Shown: positions 26,358-35,605, numbered from the stretch's first letter. The stretch is DNA of 51,784 nt from Halieaceae bacterium UBA5085 (GCA_002414665.1 DIAF01000018.1:22198-73981), one strand, 5' to 3'. Made by a program: numbers and translations. Notes: generated from the sequence alone by a model not told the origin.

Positions 26358-27461
26358 ATGCAGACAAACAGCGTAGACGAATTGATCAGTGACATCCGCC
26401 AGGGCCGCATGGTGGTGCTGATGGACGACGATGACGACAGTAACAATGAAGGCGTGGTCATGGTGGCGGCCGATCATGTCAGCGCGGCGCATATCAATTT
26501 CATGGCGCGCCAGGCGCGCGGTCTGGTGTGCCTGGCGTTGACCGAGGAGCGTTGCCGCCAGCTCGACCTGCCACCGATGGTGCCCGCCGCCCACGGCGAG
26601 AAGTCCAACTTCACCCTGTCTATTGAGGCTGCGGAGGGTATTGATACCGGCATTTCGGCGGCAGATCGCGCCCGCACCGTGCAGGCGGCCGTGGCACCCC
26701 AGGCGGTACCTTCCGATATCGTCCAGCCGGGGCATATCTTTCCCCTCACGGCGCTGCCGGGCGGTGTGCTGACGCGGGCCGGCCATACCGAGGCGGCAAG
26801 TGACTATGCCGCGCTGGCGGGCCTGCTGCCGGCGGCGGTGATCGCGGACATCCTTACCCCGGAAGGGCTGCTGGCAGATGGCCCGGCACTGGTCGAGTTC
26901 GCGCGCAGCCACGGGCTGAAAATAGGCACCATTGCCGACCTCATTCACTTTCGCATGGTCAATGAGCGCACCATTGAGCGCGTGCGCGAAGGCGACGTCG
27001 ACACCGCCTGGGGTCGTTTTCGCCTCCATGCCTACCGCGACAATACCGCCGGCGATCTGCACCTGGCGCTGACCTGCGGCGAAATCACGGCTGAGGAGCC
27101 CACGCTCGTGCGGGTACACGTGGCTTCGACCCTGCGCGACATGGTGGCCAGCCGCATCGAAGGTCGTCCCTCCTGGCAATTCGGCGCCTGCATGCAGCGC
27201 GTGGCCGAGGCGGGTCGCGGTGTGATTGTGCTGCTGGCCGATGATGAAAGCAGTGAGCAACTGCTGGACAGTATCGATATGGCGCTGGGCAGGGCGCCCT
27301 CCAGTGCGCGTGCCCTGCTGGATACCTACACCAAGGTAGGTCTCGGTTCCCAGATACTGAAGGACCTGGGCGTGGGAAAAATCCACCTCATGGGCGCACC
27401 CATAAAGTACAATGCCATTTCGGGTTTTGACCTGGAAGTGCTCGAATACGTTGCACCCTAG
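26358..27461 (+). CDS. ribBA: RibBA-type fusion with degenerate RibB loop and degenerate RibA half
   Basis: 367 residues from the ATG at 26358. Residues 1-200 align with 3,4-dihydroxy-2-butanone-4-phosphate synthase (RibB): INFMARQARGLVCLALTEERC, IEAAEGIDTGISAADRARTV and GGVLTRAGHTEA are conserved. The metal/phosphate loop that normally reads DDEDRENEG is changed to DDDDDSNNEG, losing the Arg-Glu pair, and the usual CEI-x-x-DGTMAR is ADILTPEGLLAD, losing the catalytic Glu. Residues 205-367 match the RibA position but lack the three zinc cysteines of GTP cyclohydrolase II. A complete ribA lies 3.3 kb downstream. The protein may be weakly active, regulatory, or rely on another RibB; I cannot tell. 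Confidence 0.85.
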   Translation: MQTNSVDELISDIRQGRMVVLMDDDDDSNNEGVVMVAADHVSAAHINFMARQARGLVCLALTEERCRQLDLPPMVPAAHGEKSNFTLSIEAAEGIDTGISAADRARTVQAAVAPQAVPSDIVQPGHIFPLTALPGGVLTRAGHTEAASDYAALAGLLPAAVIADILTPEGLLADGPALVEFARSHGLKIGTIADLIHFRMVNERTIERVREGDVDTAWGRFRLHAYRDNTAGDLHLALTCGEITAEEPTLVRVHVASTLRDMVASRIEGRPSWQFGACMQRVAEAGRGVIVLLADDESSEQLLDSIDMALGRAPSSARALLDTYTKVGLGSQILKDLGVGKIHLMGAPIKYNAISGFDLEVLEYVAP

Positions 27462-27490
27462 CGCCGGACACACACGTACAAGGAATTCGC

Positions 27491-27967
27491 ATGACAAACA
27501 TCAAGACGATTGAAGGGGATTTCACTGGTGCCAGCGGTCACTACGCACTGGTGGTGGGCCGCTGGAACAGTTTTGTGGTCGAGCACCTGCTGGAGGGTGC
27601 AATCGACGCCCTGCGTCGGCACGGCGTGAAGGACGAGCAAATGACCGTGGTGCGGGCGCCGGGTGCCTTCGAGATACCGCTGGTCTGCCAGCGGGTGGCA
27701 AAACAGGGTGGTTTCGACGCCATCGTCGCGTTGGGTGCCGTGATTCGCGGCGGCACGCCACACTTCGACTATGTGGCCGGTGAGTGCACCAAGGGCATCG
27801 CCCAGGTGAGCCTGGAGCACGGCATTCCCATCTCATTCGGCGTGCTCACTGTGGACTCCATCGAGCAGGCGGTGGAGCGCTCCGGCACCAAGGCCGGTAA
27901 CAAAGGCGCCGAAGCGGCGCTGTCGGCGCTGGAAATGGTCAGCCTGCTGGGCCGGATCGGGAGCTGA
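27491..27967 (+). CDS. ribH: 6,7-dimethyl-8-ribityllumazine synthase
   Basis: Condenses the RibD/phosphatase pyrimidine product with dihydroxybutanone phosphate. 158 residues, normal length. Motifs: VVGRWNSFVVEHLLEGA, VRAPGAFEIPL, ALGAVIRGGTPHFDYV with the catalytic His, SFGVLTVDSIEQA. The AAGGAATT site is clear. nusB follows by 8 bp. Confidence 0.97.
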   Translation: MTNIKTIEGDFTGASGHYALVVGRWNSFVVEHLLEGAIDALRRHGVKDEQMTVVRAPGAFEIPLVCQRVAKQGGFDAIVALGAVIRGGTPHFDYVAGECTKGIAQVSLEHGIPISFGVLTVDSIEQAVERSGTKAGNKGAEAALSALEMVSLLGRIGS

Positions 27968-27975
27968 CCGCTGCC

Positions 27976-28428
27976 GTGAGCAAACAAGCCCGCAATACCC
28001 TGGCGGCCGAGCGTCACAAGGCCCGGCACTATGCCATGCAGGCACTGTATCAGTGGCACATGGCAGAGGCGCCGATCAACCAGATCGAAGCCGAGTTCCG
28101 CACGGATTACGACTTCAATCATGTCGACATCGAGTACTTTCAGGCGTTGTTGCACGGCGTGCCGGGTTGCGTGGACGATCTTGAGGCGGTGCTGGAGCCC
28201 CTGCTGGACCGCAAACTCGATGAGCTGGACCCGATCGAGCGCAGCCTGCTGCGCATGGGTGTCTTCGAACTGCAGCAGCGCATTGATGTGCCGTGGAAAG
28301 TCGTGATCAACGAAGCCGTCTCGCTGGCCAAAAAATTCGGTGCTACGGACAGCCACAAGTACATCAACGGTGTACTGGACAAGGTGGCCCGCCAGCTGCG
28401 CAAGGCCGAAACCGACGCCAGCGCCTGA
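27976..28428 (+). CDS. nusB: Transcription antitermination factor NusB
   Basis: RNA-binding all-helical protein of the rRNA antitermination complex (partner NusE/S10). 150 residues from a GTG start. Typical segments are RHKARHYAMQALYQWHMA near the N-terminus, LDRKLDELDPIERSLLRMGVFEL, and the C-terminal INEAVSLAKKFGATDSHKYINGVLDKVA. Placed right after ribH as in many Proteobacteria; its TGA overlaps the thiL ATG by one base. Confidence 0.97.
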   Translation: MSKQARNTLAAERHKARHYAMQALYQWHMAEAPINQIEAEFRTDYDFNHVDIEYFQALLHGVPGCVDDLEAVLEPLLDRKLDELDPIERSLLRMGVFELQQRIDVPWKVVINEAVSLAKKFGATDSHKYINGVLDKVARQLRKAETDASA

Positions 28429-29348
28429 TGCCGGCTGACGAATTCTCCCTGATAGCCCGCTACTTCTCGTCCCTGGGTGCCGGCCCGGCGGTGGTGCTGG
28501 GAGTGGGAGACGACTGCGCCCTGCTGCAGCTTGCTCCCGGTGAGCGCCTGGCCACCTCGGTGGATACCGTGTTGGAAGGTGTGCATTTCCCTGCTGACAG
28601 TCTGCCCGAGGACGTGGCCTACCGCGCGGTGGCTGCGGCCGCCTCAGACCTCGCCGCGATGGGCGCGCGCCCGCTGGGGATGACGCTCGCGTTGACGCTG
28701 CCCGTCGCCGACGAGCTGTGGTTGCACAGTTTCAGCCAGGGTCTGGCAGCAGTGGCCAGCGAGCTGTCACTGCCCCTGGTGGGAGGCGATACCACCCGCG
28801 GGCCCCTGACCATTACCGTGCAGGTGCTGGGCGCCCTGCCGCCTGGCCGGGCACTCACACGCGACTCAGCTCGGCCGGGCGACGGACTCTATGTGTCGGG
28901 TACCCTGGGGGATGCCGCAGCGGGCCTGGCGGTGCTGCAGGGTGTCTACCGGCCGGAGCTGGCGGTAGCAGAATACCTTGAGGGTCGCTTTTTTCGACCG
29001 ACAGCGCGGCTGCAACTTGGCGCAACGTTGCTGCATAACGCCACGGCGGCGATCGACCTGTCCGATGGCCTGCTAGCGGATGCCGGCCACATCGCCGCGG
29101 CCAGCGGCGTGCAGCTGCGGATTGATGCCCAGGCGGTGCCACTGTCCACTGCGTTGCAGGCCCATCCGGACCGTGCGCAGGTCTTGGCCTGGGCGTTGGC
29201 CGGCGGCGATGACTACGAACTGTGTTTCTGCCTGCCCGCCGGCGCATCGCTGCCCGCCGGCTGCACCCGCATCGGCGAGGTTGCAGCGGGCGCCGGTGTC
29301 GTCTGCCCCGGCTTTGAGCACCTTGCGCCCGGCTACAGCCATTTCTGA
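28428..29348 (+). CDS. thiL: Thiamine-monophosphate kinase
   Basis: Phosphorylates thiamine phosphate to the diphosphate cofactor. 306 residues from the ATG at 28428, in the TGATG overlap with nusB, which sets the start. Motifs: VLGVGDDCALL, TSVDTVLEGVHF, AYRAVAAAASDLAAMGA, LVGGDTTRGPLTITV and AIDLSDGLLADAGHIA, the usual acidic ATP/Mg2+ sites. Followed by pgpA after 94 bp. Confidence 0.96.
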   Translation: MPADEFSLIARYFSSLGAGPAVVLGVGDDCALLQLAPGERLATSVDTVLEGVHFPADSLPEDVAYRAVAAAASDLAAMGARPLGMTLALTLPVADELWLHSFSQGLAAVASELSLPLVGGDTTRGPLTITVQVLGALPPGRALTRDSARPGDGLYVSGTLGDAAAGLAVLQGVYRPELAVAEYLEGRFFRPTARLQLGATLLHNATAAIDLSDGLLADAGHIAAASGVQLRIDAQAVPLSTALQAHPDRAQVLAWALAGGDDYELCFCLPAGASLPAGCTRIGEVAAGAGVVCPGFEHLAPGYSHF

Positions 29349-29442
29349 TCCGCGACCGCACGCGCAGGGGGCCTGCCTCGTAAAATGACTGGTTGTTCCG
29401 CCGCCAAACCGCAGTAAACTGGCACGACTCTCGGAAGGATAG

Positions 29443-29961
29443 ATGCCCATGGCCAAGCCCGCTGCCACGCCGCCTCCCACACTACTGCGCAACCCGGTGC
29501 AGTTGCTTGCGTTCGGTTTTGGCAGCGGCCTGTCGCCGGTAGCCCCCGGTACGGTGGGTACGTTGGCGGCCGTACCGCTGTTCCTGCTGGTAGACACCGC
29601 GCTGGCGCGCACCGCATTGCCCCTGCTTTGGTACACCCTGTTTGTGCTGGTGACTGCGGTGGTGGGCGTCTGGATTTGCGAGCGCGCGAGCCAGCAACTG
29701 CGGGTGCACGATCACCCGGGCATCGTCTGGGATGAGTTCGTGGGTTACTGGATCACCATGTGGGCGATGCCCGCCGGCTGGATGTGGGTGATCATCGGCT
29801 TTGTGGTGTTTCGCGTGTATGACATCGCCAAGCCCTGGCCGATAGGCGCACTCGATCGCAGGGTCGGCGGAGGCTTCGGCATCATGGTCGATGACATGGT
29901 CGCTGGCGTGATGGCCTGCATCACCCTGCACATCGCGCTCTGGCTGATGGCGGCGGGGTAG
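29443..29961 (+). CDS. pgpA: Phosphatidylglycerophosphatase A
   Basis: Inner-membrane phosphatase of phosphatidylglycerol synthesis. 172 residues with about four membrane segments. PgpA motifs: GFGSGLSPVAPGTVGTLAAVP, HDHPGIVWDEFVGYWITM (the catalytic Asp/Glu), and VFRVYDIAKPWPIGALDRRVGGGFGIMVDD. The GGAAGGA site lies before ATG 29443; a second ATG two codons on is possible. Confidence 0.95.
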   Translation: MPMAKPAATPPPTLLRNPVQLLAFGFGSGLSPVAPGTVGTLAAVPLFLLVDTALARTALPLLWYTLFVLVTAVVGVWICERASQQLRVHDHPGIVWDEFVGYWITMWAMPAGWMWVIIGFVVFRVYDIAKPWPIGALDRRVGGGFGIMVDDMVAGVMACITLHIALWLMAAG

Positions 29962-29962
29962 T

Positions 29963-30658
29963 GTGATGCAACCTGCCCCGCGCCGGTACTGCGGGACGTT
30001 CCCGTCCCGAAACGGCCCTCGCCATGGGTGGCTGCCTGCCTTGCTGCTAGTGTGGTGGCTGGGCAGTGGTGGCGCGTTTGCTGCCTCGGTCACGGTGGAG
30101 GCTCTGCTGCCGAACACCGCTGTGCTGATGATCAACGGCCAGCGCAAGACCCTGCGCGCCGGCGACAGCGTCGAGGGGGTCAAGCTGCTCAGCGCCGACG
30201 CCAGCGGCGCGCTGCTGGAGATCAACGGCACACGCCAGCGTGTGGGCCTGAACCGCAATATCACCACCAACTACGTGGCACCCGAGCGACGCGAACTGCA
30301 GATCCCCCGGAACGATCGCATGCAGTACATCACCAGTGCCCTGATCAACGGTCGCAGCGTGCAGGTGATGGTGGATACCGGTGCCAACGTGGTGGCGCTC
30401 AACACCCGTCAGGCCGAAGCGCTGGGCCTTGACTATGCCGCCGGCATTCCCTCGACGCTGGAAACCGCCAGCGGCGTTGTCGATGCCTGGCTGCTGAACC
30501 TCGAACGGGTCGAAGTGGGCGGCATCCCGGTTGAAGGTGTGCGGGCCACCGTGGTGGTTGGCGAGTACCCCAGCACCATCCTGCTCGGCATGAGCTACCT
30601 GCAGCACGTGGAATTGCGCGAGCGCAACGGCGTGCTGTCGCTGTCCCGTGAATGGTAG
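29963..30658 (+). CDS. Periplasmic retropepsin-like aspartic protease (TIGR02281 type)
   Basis: 231 residues. The N-terminus has a Trp/Leu-rich membrane segment (about 22-41) that is a signal anchor or cleaved signal. The C-terminal domain shows the retroviral-type active site VMVDTGANVVAL (Asp138-Thr139-Gly140-Ala141) and the closing ILLGMSYL motif. A small beta domain (about 42-105) lies between. The family belongs to clan AA; physiological substrates are unknown. It starts within 2 bp of the pgpA stop (GTG or ATG), so it is co-translated, and it precedes ribA. This is the second retropepsin-like gene in the window. Confidence 0.88.
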   Translation: MMQPAPRRYCGTFPSRNGPRHGWLPALLLVWWLGSGGAFAASVTVEALLPNTAVLMINGQRKTLRAGDSVEGVKLLSADASGALLEINGTRQRVGLNRNITTNYVAPERRELQIPRNDRMQYITSALINGRSVQVMVDTGANVVALNTRQAEALGLDYAAGIPSTLETASGVVDAWLLNLERVEVGGIPVEGVRATVVVGEYPSTILLGMSYLQHVELRERNGVLSLSREW

Positions 30659-30726
30659 TGGCCGGCCCCACACCCGGGGCGAATAAGTGCTAAACTACGT
30701 CCCTTTTTTCGCCACCGGATTCGCCC

Positions 30727-31326
30727 GTGCCAGTACGCTACGTAGAGACCTCCCGCCTGCCCACTGCCTGGGGCGTGTTCGATATTCACGGCTTCGAGGA
30801 CCCTGATTCCAACAAGGAGCATATCGTGCTCACCATGGGTGATGTCAGCGACGGTGAACCGGTGCTGGCACGTATCCATTCTGAATGCCTTACCGGCGAT
30901 GCCCTGTTCAGCCTGCGCTGCGACTGCGGTAACCAGCTGGAGGCGGCGATGAAGGCCGTGTCAGAGGCCGGCCGCGGAGCCATTTTCTACCTCCGCCAGG
31001 AGGGCCGCGGCATAGGCCTGCTCAACAAGATCAAGGCTTACAAATTGCAGGACGCTGGTGCCGATACCGTGGAGGCCAATGAACAGCTCGGTTTCGGCGC
31101 CGATATGCGCGACTACTCCATCCTCGGACCGATGCTGAGGCACCTGAAGATCACCCGGGTGCGGCTGATGACCAACAATCCCCGGAAAGTCGCGGCGATG
31201 GAGGAAAACGGGGTGAGCGTGGTAGAACGCGTGCCGCTGCACTGCGCGAGTAATCCGCACAACGAAAAATACCTGAAAACCAAGGGGGCGAAGCTCGGGC
31301 ACCTGTTTACCGGGCGGACAAGCTAG
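30727..31326 (+). CDS. ribA: GTP cyclohydrolase II
   Basis: Catalyses the first committed step of riboflavin synthesis, opening GTP. 199 residues with a GTG start. The zinc ligands Cys54, Cys65, Cys67 are at the same numbers as in E. coli (HSECLTGD, FSLRCDCGNQ). The catalytic segment YLRQEGRGIGLLNKIKAY and the C-terminal LMTNNPRKVAAM are intact. This complete enzyme explains why the RibA half of the upstream fusion can be degenerate. Confidence 0.97.
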   Translation: MPVRYVETSRLPTAWGVFDIHGFEDPDSNKEHIVLTMGDVSDGEPVLARIHSECLTGDALFSLRCDCGNQLEAAMKAVSEAGRGAIFYLRQEGRGIGLLNKIKAYKLQDAGADTVEANEQLGFGADMRDYSILGPMLRHLKITRVRLMTNNPRKVAAMEENGVSVVERVPLHCASNPHNEKYLKTKGAKLGHLFTGRTS

Positions 31327-31338
31327 GACGCGCTGCAG

Positions 31339-32280
31339 TCAGAGAATAAAGCCCAGCTCTGACTGATGGGCAATCTGCTGCAGGCAGTGCGAGGGCGCGG
31401 TGCTTTTAACCCCCTCGATGGGTACCACTTTTTCGTGCAGCAGTGCCGTCAGCTGCTCCACCTCCGTGACGTTCAGCGTGCAGATGAGGTCGTGTCGTCC
31501 CAGTGTGGTGGCGACGAAGCTGACTTCCGGAATGGTAGCCAGCGCGCGGCATACCGAGCGCCCGCTGCCTCCATGCACGTCAATGCCGACGAACGCCGCG
31601 CTCATCGGGCCATCCGGGTGCACCTGCAGGTACTCGAAGCTGATTTGCCGCGTGTTTTGCATACGCTTGATGCGGCTGCGCACGGCTGATTCCGAAGCAC
31701 CGATTTCAGCGGCTACGGCGCGGTTGCTCTTGCGCGCGTTCTGTCGCAGGCTGGCGACGATTTTGCGGTCAGTGGTGTCCAGCGGCGGTTGTCGGCGCGG
31801 CACATCCTCTGTGGAGTGGGCCTGGCAGCCACGTCGAAATTTCCATACGTCCAGTGCCAGGGCCGGGGTTACCCGCGCGATGCCGGCGACACGGGGCAGT
31901 GTCTCGGTGAGAAAGGTGCTTACCTCCTCGCGGCTGGGCAAGGCAGCGACCAGTTCGATGTCGTGCCGTCCCAGAACCACATTGACCGTCAGGGCCGCGG
32001 GTAGTGAGGCGATGTCACCGGCCACGTCAAACGGCGAGATGTGCTCGACGTTGACCCCGATCAGCAGCAGGTTGGGGTATCCGGCTGCGTGCAGGTCTAC
32101 CAGGGGCGCGAGACTGATGACTCCCTGCTCCAGCAGACGTTCGATACGCCGCCGCACCGTTATTGGAGTCGCACCTACGGTGTTGGAAAGCGACTGGGTG
32201 GAGCGCCGGATATCACCCTCGAGCGCCGCTATGATGGCGGCGTCGAGGGCGTCAGGCTGATAGGCGGAGGGTGTTGCCAT
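31339..32280 (-). CDS. Tandem Lrp/AsnC-family regulator (two HTH-RAM units fused)
   Basis: 313 residues carrying two complete Lrp/AsnC units. Unit one: helix-turn-helix about 10-55 (TQSLSNTVGATPITVRRRIE), ligand-binding RAM domain about 65-140. Unit two: HTH about 165-212 (NRAVAAEIGASESAVRSRIK) and RAM domain about 225-300. Normal Lrp proteins are about 160 residues and dimerise, so this looks like an intramolecular dimer. The ATG at 32280 is 5 bp from the stop of the TonB-receptor gene on the same strand, so they are likely cotranscribed. Confidence 0.88.
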   Translation of the reverse strand: MATPSAYQPDALDAAIIAALEGDIRRSTQSLSNTVGATPITVRRRIERLLEQGVISLAPLVDLHAAGYPNLLLIGVNVEHISPFDVAGDIASLPAALTVNVVLGRHDIELVAALPSREEVSTFLTETLPRVAGIARVTPALALDVWKFRRGCQAHSTEDVPRRQPPLDTTDRKIVASLRQNARKSNRAVAAEIGASESAVRSRIKRMQNTRQISFEYLQVHPDGPMSAAFVGIDVHGGSGRSVCRALATIPEVSFVATTLGRHDLICTLNVTEVEQLTALLHEKVVPIEGVKSTAPSHCLQQIAHQSELGFIL

Positions 32281-32284
32281 TCAG

Positions 32285-34486
32285 TCAGATGCGCAAGGTC
32301 AGGCTCAGTTCAACGGTGCGAGGACGGTTGTAGCTGCCTTCGAAATACCCGAAGAAGCCGCTGCCATCGAAACCCGAGTTGAGCACCCGCTTGTCACCCA
32401 GGTTGGTACCGATCAGCCCTACTTCCCACAGCTCGCTGGGCGAGGTGTAGATCAGGCCTGCGCCGAACAGTGTATGGCCGGGCACCTGCAACACGGTGCT
32501 GTTTACCGCATTGAGGAAATAGCTGTCGGTATAGCGCATATCTGCACGGAACAGCAGGTCGCCCATATCGCCCAGGTCGTAGCGGTAGTCCGCCGCCATG
32601 TTGAAGGTCCATTCTGGCGTATGCTTGAGCTCGGTGTCGGTGAAGTCGCCGGTGACATCGATCCAGCCATCGGAATCGTCATTCAGGTAACCTACCCCTG
32701 CCTGCAGCTGGAACTCTTCGGCGGGCAGCCAGGTGGCTTCCAGTTCAACACCCTCAATGCTTGCGTTGGAAGCATTCTCCACCGCCACGGAGCCCGCCCG
32801 GGTGATCAGAACCTGGATGTCCTCGTAGTCGTTGTAGAACACGGCGCCATTCAAGCGCAGGCTGCGGCCAAGCAGGTCGGCCTTGATGCCCGCCTCGTAG
32901 CCGGTGAGGGTTTCCGGTTCGTACTCTTGCAGATCTGCCGCACTGCCGAAGGCACGGCCGTTATAGCCGCCGCTACGGAAGCCGCGGCTCACGTGGGCGT
33001 AAGCCATGACGTCATCGTTTACTTGCCAGGATGCGCCCACTTTCGGTGACGTATTCGACCAGTCCTGCGAGCAGTCAAAATACGCGATGGCTTCATCAAA
33101 TGCGCAGCTGCTTACGGGTGCGCCGGGAATGGGGAAGACGTGGGGCACGCCGAAGTCGTAATTGCTGATTTGCTGGGTGAAGTCTTTTTCTTCTTCCGTG
33201 TAGCGAATGCCCGCAAATACATCCAGCTGGTCGTTCACCGCATAGCTGGCCTGTGCGTAGGCGGCGTAGCTGGTGGTCTCCTGACGGTTATCGAAGGATA
33301 CCGACGTGCCAAGGCCCTGAATGATGATCAGGTCCGTAAGGTCACGGGTGTCTTCCGCAAAGTAGTAGAGCCCGCCGACCCACTCCAGGGCGCCACTCGT
33401 GCCTACCAGCTGCAGTTCCTGGCTGAACTGGTCGTGGTCCTGGTCGTGAATATCGCCCGAGTAGTTCAGTGCGCTGTTGTCGCCGTCGCGGCCGAACAGC
33501 GCTTCCGTTTCGCGGTAGCCGGTGATGGATTTGAACTCCAGTGCGTCACTGACCTGCCAGGTATTGGTCCAGGTGACGCCCGTGCCCTCCACGTCATCGC
33601 TCGGCAGTGGGCCTGCAATGCCCGACACATCGATGTCGGCGTTTGGGGTGCAGCAGGGGTTATCCGGGTTCAGTTGGTTCCACAGGTCGCCAAACAGAGT
33701 GCCGTCCTGCCAGGTGAGCATTACGTTGGGGTAGCCCGTCTGGTCCTGTTCGTGCCAGTCGACGGAAAGTGTTGACTCGAAACTGTCTACAGGGGCCCAG
33801 TTGAGGATGGCGCGGGCGGTGGAGAGGTCACTGTCACCGGCATCGTCGCCCGGACGACTCTGCCAGCCGTCCGCCTTGCGTCGCAGATAGGAGATACTGC
33901 CGGAAAGTGTGTCGCTAAGCGCGCTCTGGCCGTAGAACGAGACCTCGCCCAGATTGCGTGAGCCCGATGCCAGGCCAAATTCAGCACTGTTTTCCCCAGT
34001 GGGTTTGCGCGTGATCACGCTGATGGCACCGCCGATACTGTTCTTGCCGAACAGCGTGCCCTGGGGGCCGCGCAAGACCTCGATGCGCTCCACATCCGCC
34101 AACTCCATGTTGGCGCCAAAGGCGCGCGCCAGATAGATGCCGTCCAGGTAGAGGCCGACAGACGGGTCGGTGGTGAGAATGAAATCGGATTCACCCACGC
34201 CGCGCAGGAACGCATTGACCGTGGAACTGCCGCCGCCAGTGCCAACGGTAAAATTCAGGTTTGGGGTTTGGCGTTCGATGGCGGTGAGCTGATTGATGCC
34301 GGCACGAGCCAGATCCTCTCCTGAAAGCGCGGTAATCGAAATGGGTGTGCGCTGCAGGTTCTCAGAGCGTTTCTGGGCAGTCACCACCACTTCCTCGAGT
34401 GTGGCGGCGTGGCCGAGCGTAGGCAGTGCGGCGGCGGGCAGGCCAGCGCTAAGAGCGGTGATCGCAAGCATGAGGCGTTTGTTCAT
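32285..34486 (-). CDS. TonB-dependent outer-membrane receptor
   Basis: 733 residues from the ATG at 34486, preceded by a GGGGGG site. Signal peptide about 1-27 (MNKRLMLAITALSAGLPAAA...). A TonB-box-like LEEVVVTAQKR follows, then the plug domain (ITALSGEDLARAGINQ; VERIEVLRGPQGTLFGKNSIGGAISV) and a long beta-barrel with conserved C-terminal strands. The plug signature VLRGPQGTLFGKN is of the type common in marine alpha/gammaproteobacterial receptors of unknown substrate. The barrel contains Cys residues in a loop (NPCCTPN). No transporter or enzyme genes that would name the ligand are next to it. Confidence 0.95.
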   Translation of the reverse strand: MNKRLMLAITALSAGLPAAALPTLGHAATLEEVVVTAQKRSENLQRTPISITALSGEDLARAGINQLTAIERQTPNLNFTVGTGGGSSTVNAFLRGVGESDFILTTDPSVGLYLDGIYLARAFGANMELADVERIEVLRGPQGTLFGKNSIGGAISVITRKPTGENSAEFGLASGSRNLGEVSFYGQSALSDTLSGSISYLRRKADGWQSRPGDDAGDSDLSTARAILNWAPVDSFESTLSVDWHEQDQTGYPNVMLTWQDGTLFGDLWNQLNPDNPCCTPNADIDVSGIAGPLPSDDVEGTGVTWTNTWQVSDALEFKSITGYRETEALFGRDGDNSALNYSGDIHDQDHDQFSQELQLVGTSGALEWVGGLYYFAEDTRDLTDLIIIQGLGTSVSFDNRQETTSYAAYAQASYAVNDQLDVFAGIRYTEEEKDFTQQISNYDFGVPHVFPIPGAPVSSCAFDEAIAYFDCSQDWSNTSPKVGASWQVNDDVMAYAHVSRGFRSGGYNGRAFGSAADLQEYEPETLTGYEAGIKADLLGRSLRLNGAVFYNDYEDIQVLITRAGSVAVENASNASIEGVELEATWLPAEEFQLQAGVGYLNDDSDGWIDVTGDFTDTELKHTPEWTFNMAADYRYDLGDMGDLLFRADMRYTDSYFLNAVNSTVLQVPGHTLFGAGLIYTSPSELWEVGLIGTNLGDKRVLNSGFDGSGFFGYFEGSYNRPRTVELSLTLRI

Positions 34487-34690
34487 TGTGGTTCCCCCCC
34501 GTAGGGTGCGGTAAGCGTGTGTGGGCGAGCGTCTGTCGCGCTTTGATGGAGCGGCTTTTCGGCCATTTCCAGTCTTCAGGATGGTAGATATGTCGGTTTG
34601 CGTCAATAAGGGCAATGAAAAAACGCAAAACGCTAATATCTGGTTCAAAAAGGCAGGGCCGTGGGTCGACTGTGGCGGACTTTTTTGTGG

Positions 34691-35605
34691 TCAGGTCTGC
34701 CGTTGAACAATAAATTCGGCCAGCGCGCGCAGGGGATCGGCGCGCTGGTCAAAGCCCTCGACCGCACGCAGGCCGTCGGCCAGCAGCGCGTCTGCGGCGG
34801 TGCGGGCACCCTCCAGCCCGAGCAGGCTGACATAGGTGGTTTTGCCCGCGAGGGCGTCCTTGCCGCCAGTTTTGCCAAGAGTGGCAGCGCTGCCCTCCAC
34901 ATCAAGTATGTCGTCCACCACCTGGAAGGCCAGGCCGAGATGCTGGCCAAACATCTCCAGCGCTGCCCGTTCGGAGGCTGATGCGCCGGCTGCGACGGCG
35001 CCCAGGCTCAATGCGGCGCGAATCAGGACGCCGGTTTTCAGCGCATGCAAGCCCTGCAGTTCTTGCAGGGTCAGGGTACTGCCGGTGGCAGCGATGTCGA
35101 CATACTGGCCGCCGACCATGCCGCCGAGGCCGCTGGCCTGTGCGAGCACCTTGACCATGGCTATCTGATCTTCCGCCGGCACGCCTTGTGCCTCGCTCAG
35201 CAACTCAAAGGCCAGCGCCTGCAGGCCATCACCAACCAGGATGGCCGTGGCCTCATCGAAGGCCTTGTGCAGGGTCGGCCGCCCGCGGCGCAGCGCGTCG
35301 TCGTCCATGGCTGGCAGGTCGTCGTGGATCAGGGAGTAGGTGTGCACCAACTCTATGGCGCAGGCGGCATTGTCCAGCGCCACTTCCGCGGGCCCGTTAC
35401 TGTCAACGGCCTGCGCCGCGGCGTACACCAGACAGGGCCGGATGCGCTTGCCACCGGCCTGCAGCGCATAGCTCACCGCCGCCTCAAGGCCGCCGAGCGA
35501 GGCTGTGGCGCGAGGATCCTGAGCGGTTAAGCGGCTCACGGCCCGCAATCGAGCCTCACAGCGCGCGCGGCTGTGGGCCATGAAGGTACTCAGGGCCGGA
35601 TTCAC
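34691..35605 (-). CDS. ispA: Farnesyl diphosphate synthase (polyprenyl synthetase)
   Basis: Condenses DMAPP/GPP with IPP. 304 residues. Has GGKRIRPCLV, the first Asp-rich motif DDLPAMDDD (95-103), GDGLQALAFELL, and the second Asp-rich motif DDILD. The chain-length region fits FPP synthase, though geranylgeranyl specificity cannot be excluded. It overlaps xseB by 4 bp, the conserved xseB-ispA pair; dxs, often next, is not present. Confidence 0.96.
   Translation of the reverse strand: MNPALSTFMAHSRARCEARLRAVSRLTAQDPRATASLGGLEAAVSYALQAGGKRIRPCLVYAAAQAVDSNGPAEVALDNAACAIELVHTYSLIHDDLPAMDDDALRRGRPTLHKAFDEATAILVGDGLQALAFELLSEAQGVPAEDQIAMVKVLAQASGLGGMVGGQYVDIAATGSTLTLQELQGLHALKTGVLIRAALSLGAVAAGASASERAALEMFGQHLGLAFQVVDDILDVEGSAATLGKTGGKDALAGKTTYVSLLGLEGARTAADALLADGLRAVEGFDQRADPLRALAEFIVQRQT

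Noticed and set aside
24477..26358. FMN riboswitch in the riboflavin operon
   Set aside because: The genes are almost contiguous and I see no RFN-like conserved leader before ribD, ribE or ribBA.
31339..32280. Fused siroheme decarboxylase (NirDL/AhbAB type, Lrp-like fold)
   Set aside because: The HTH helices keep DNA-binding-type residues and there are no haem-pathway neighbours.
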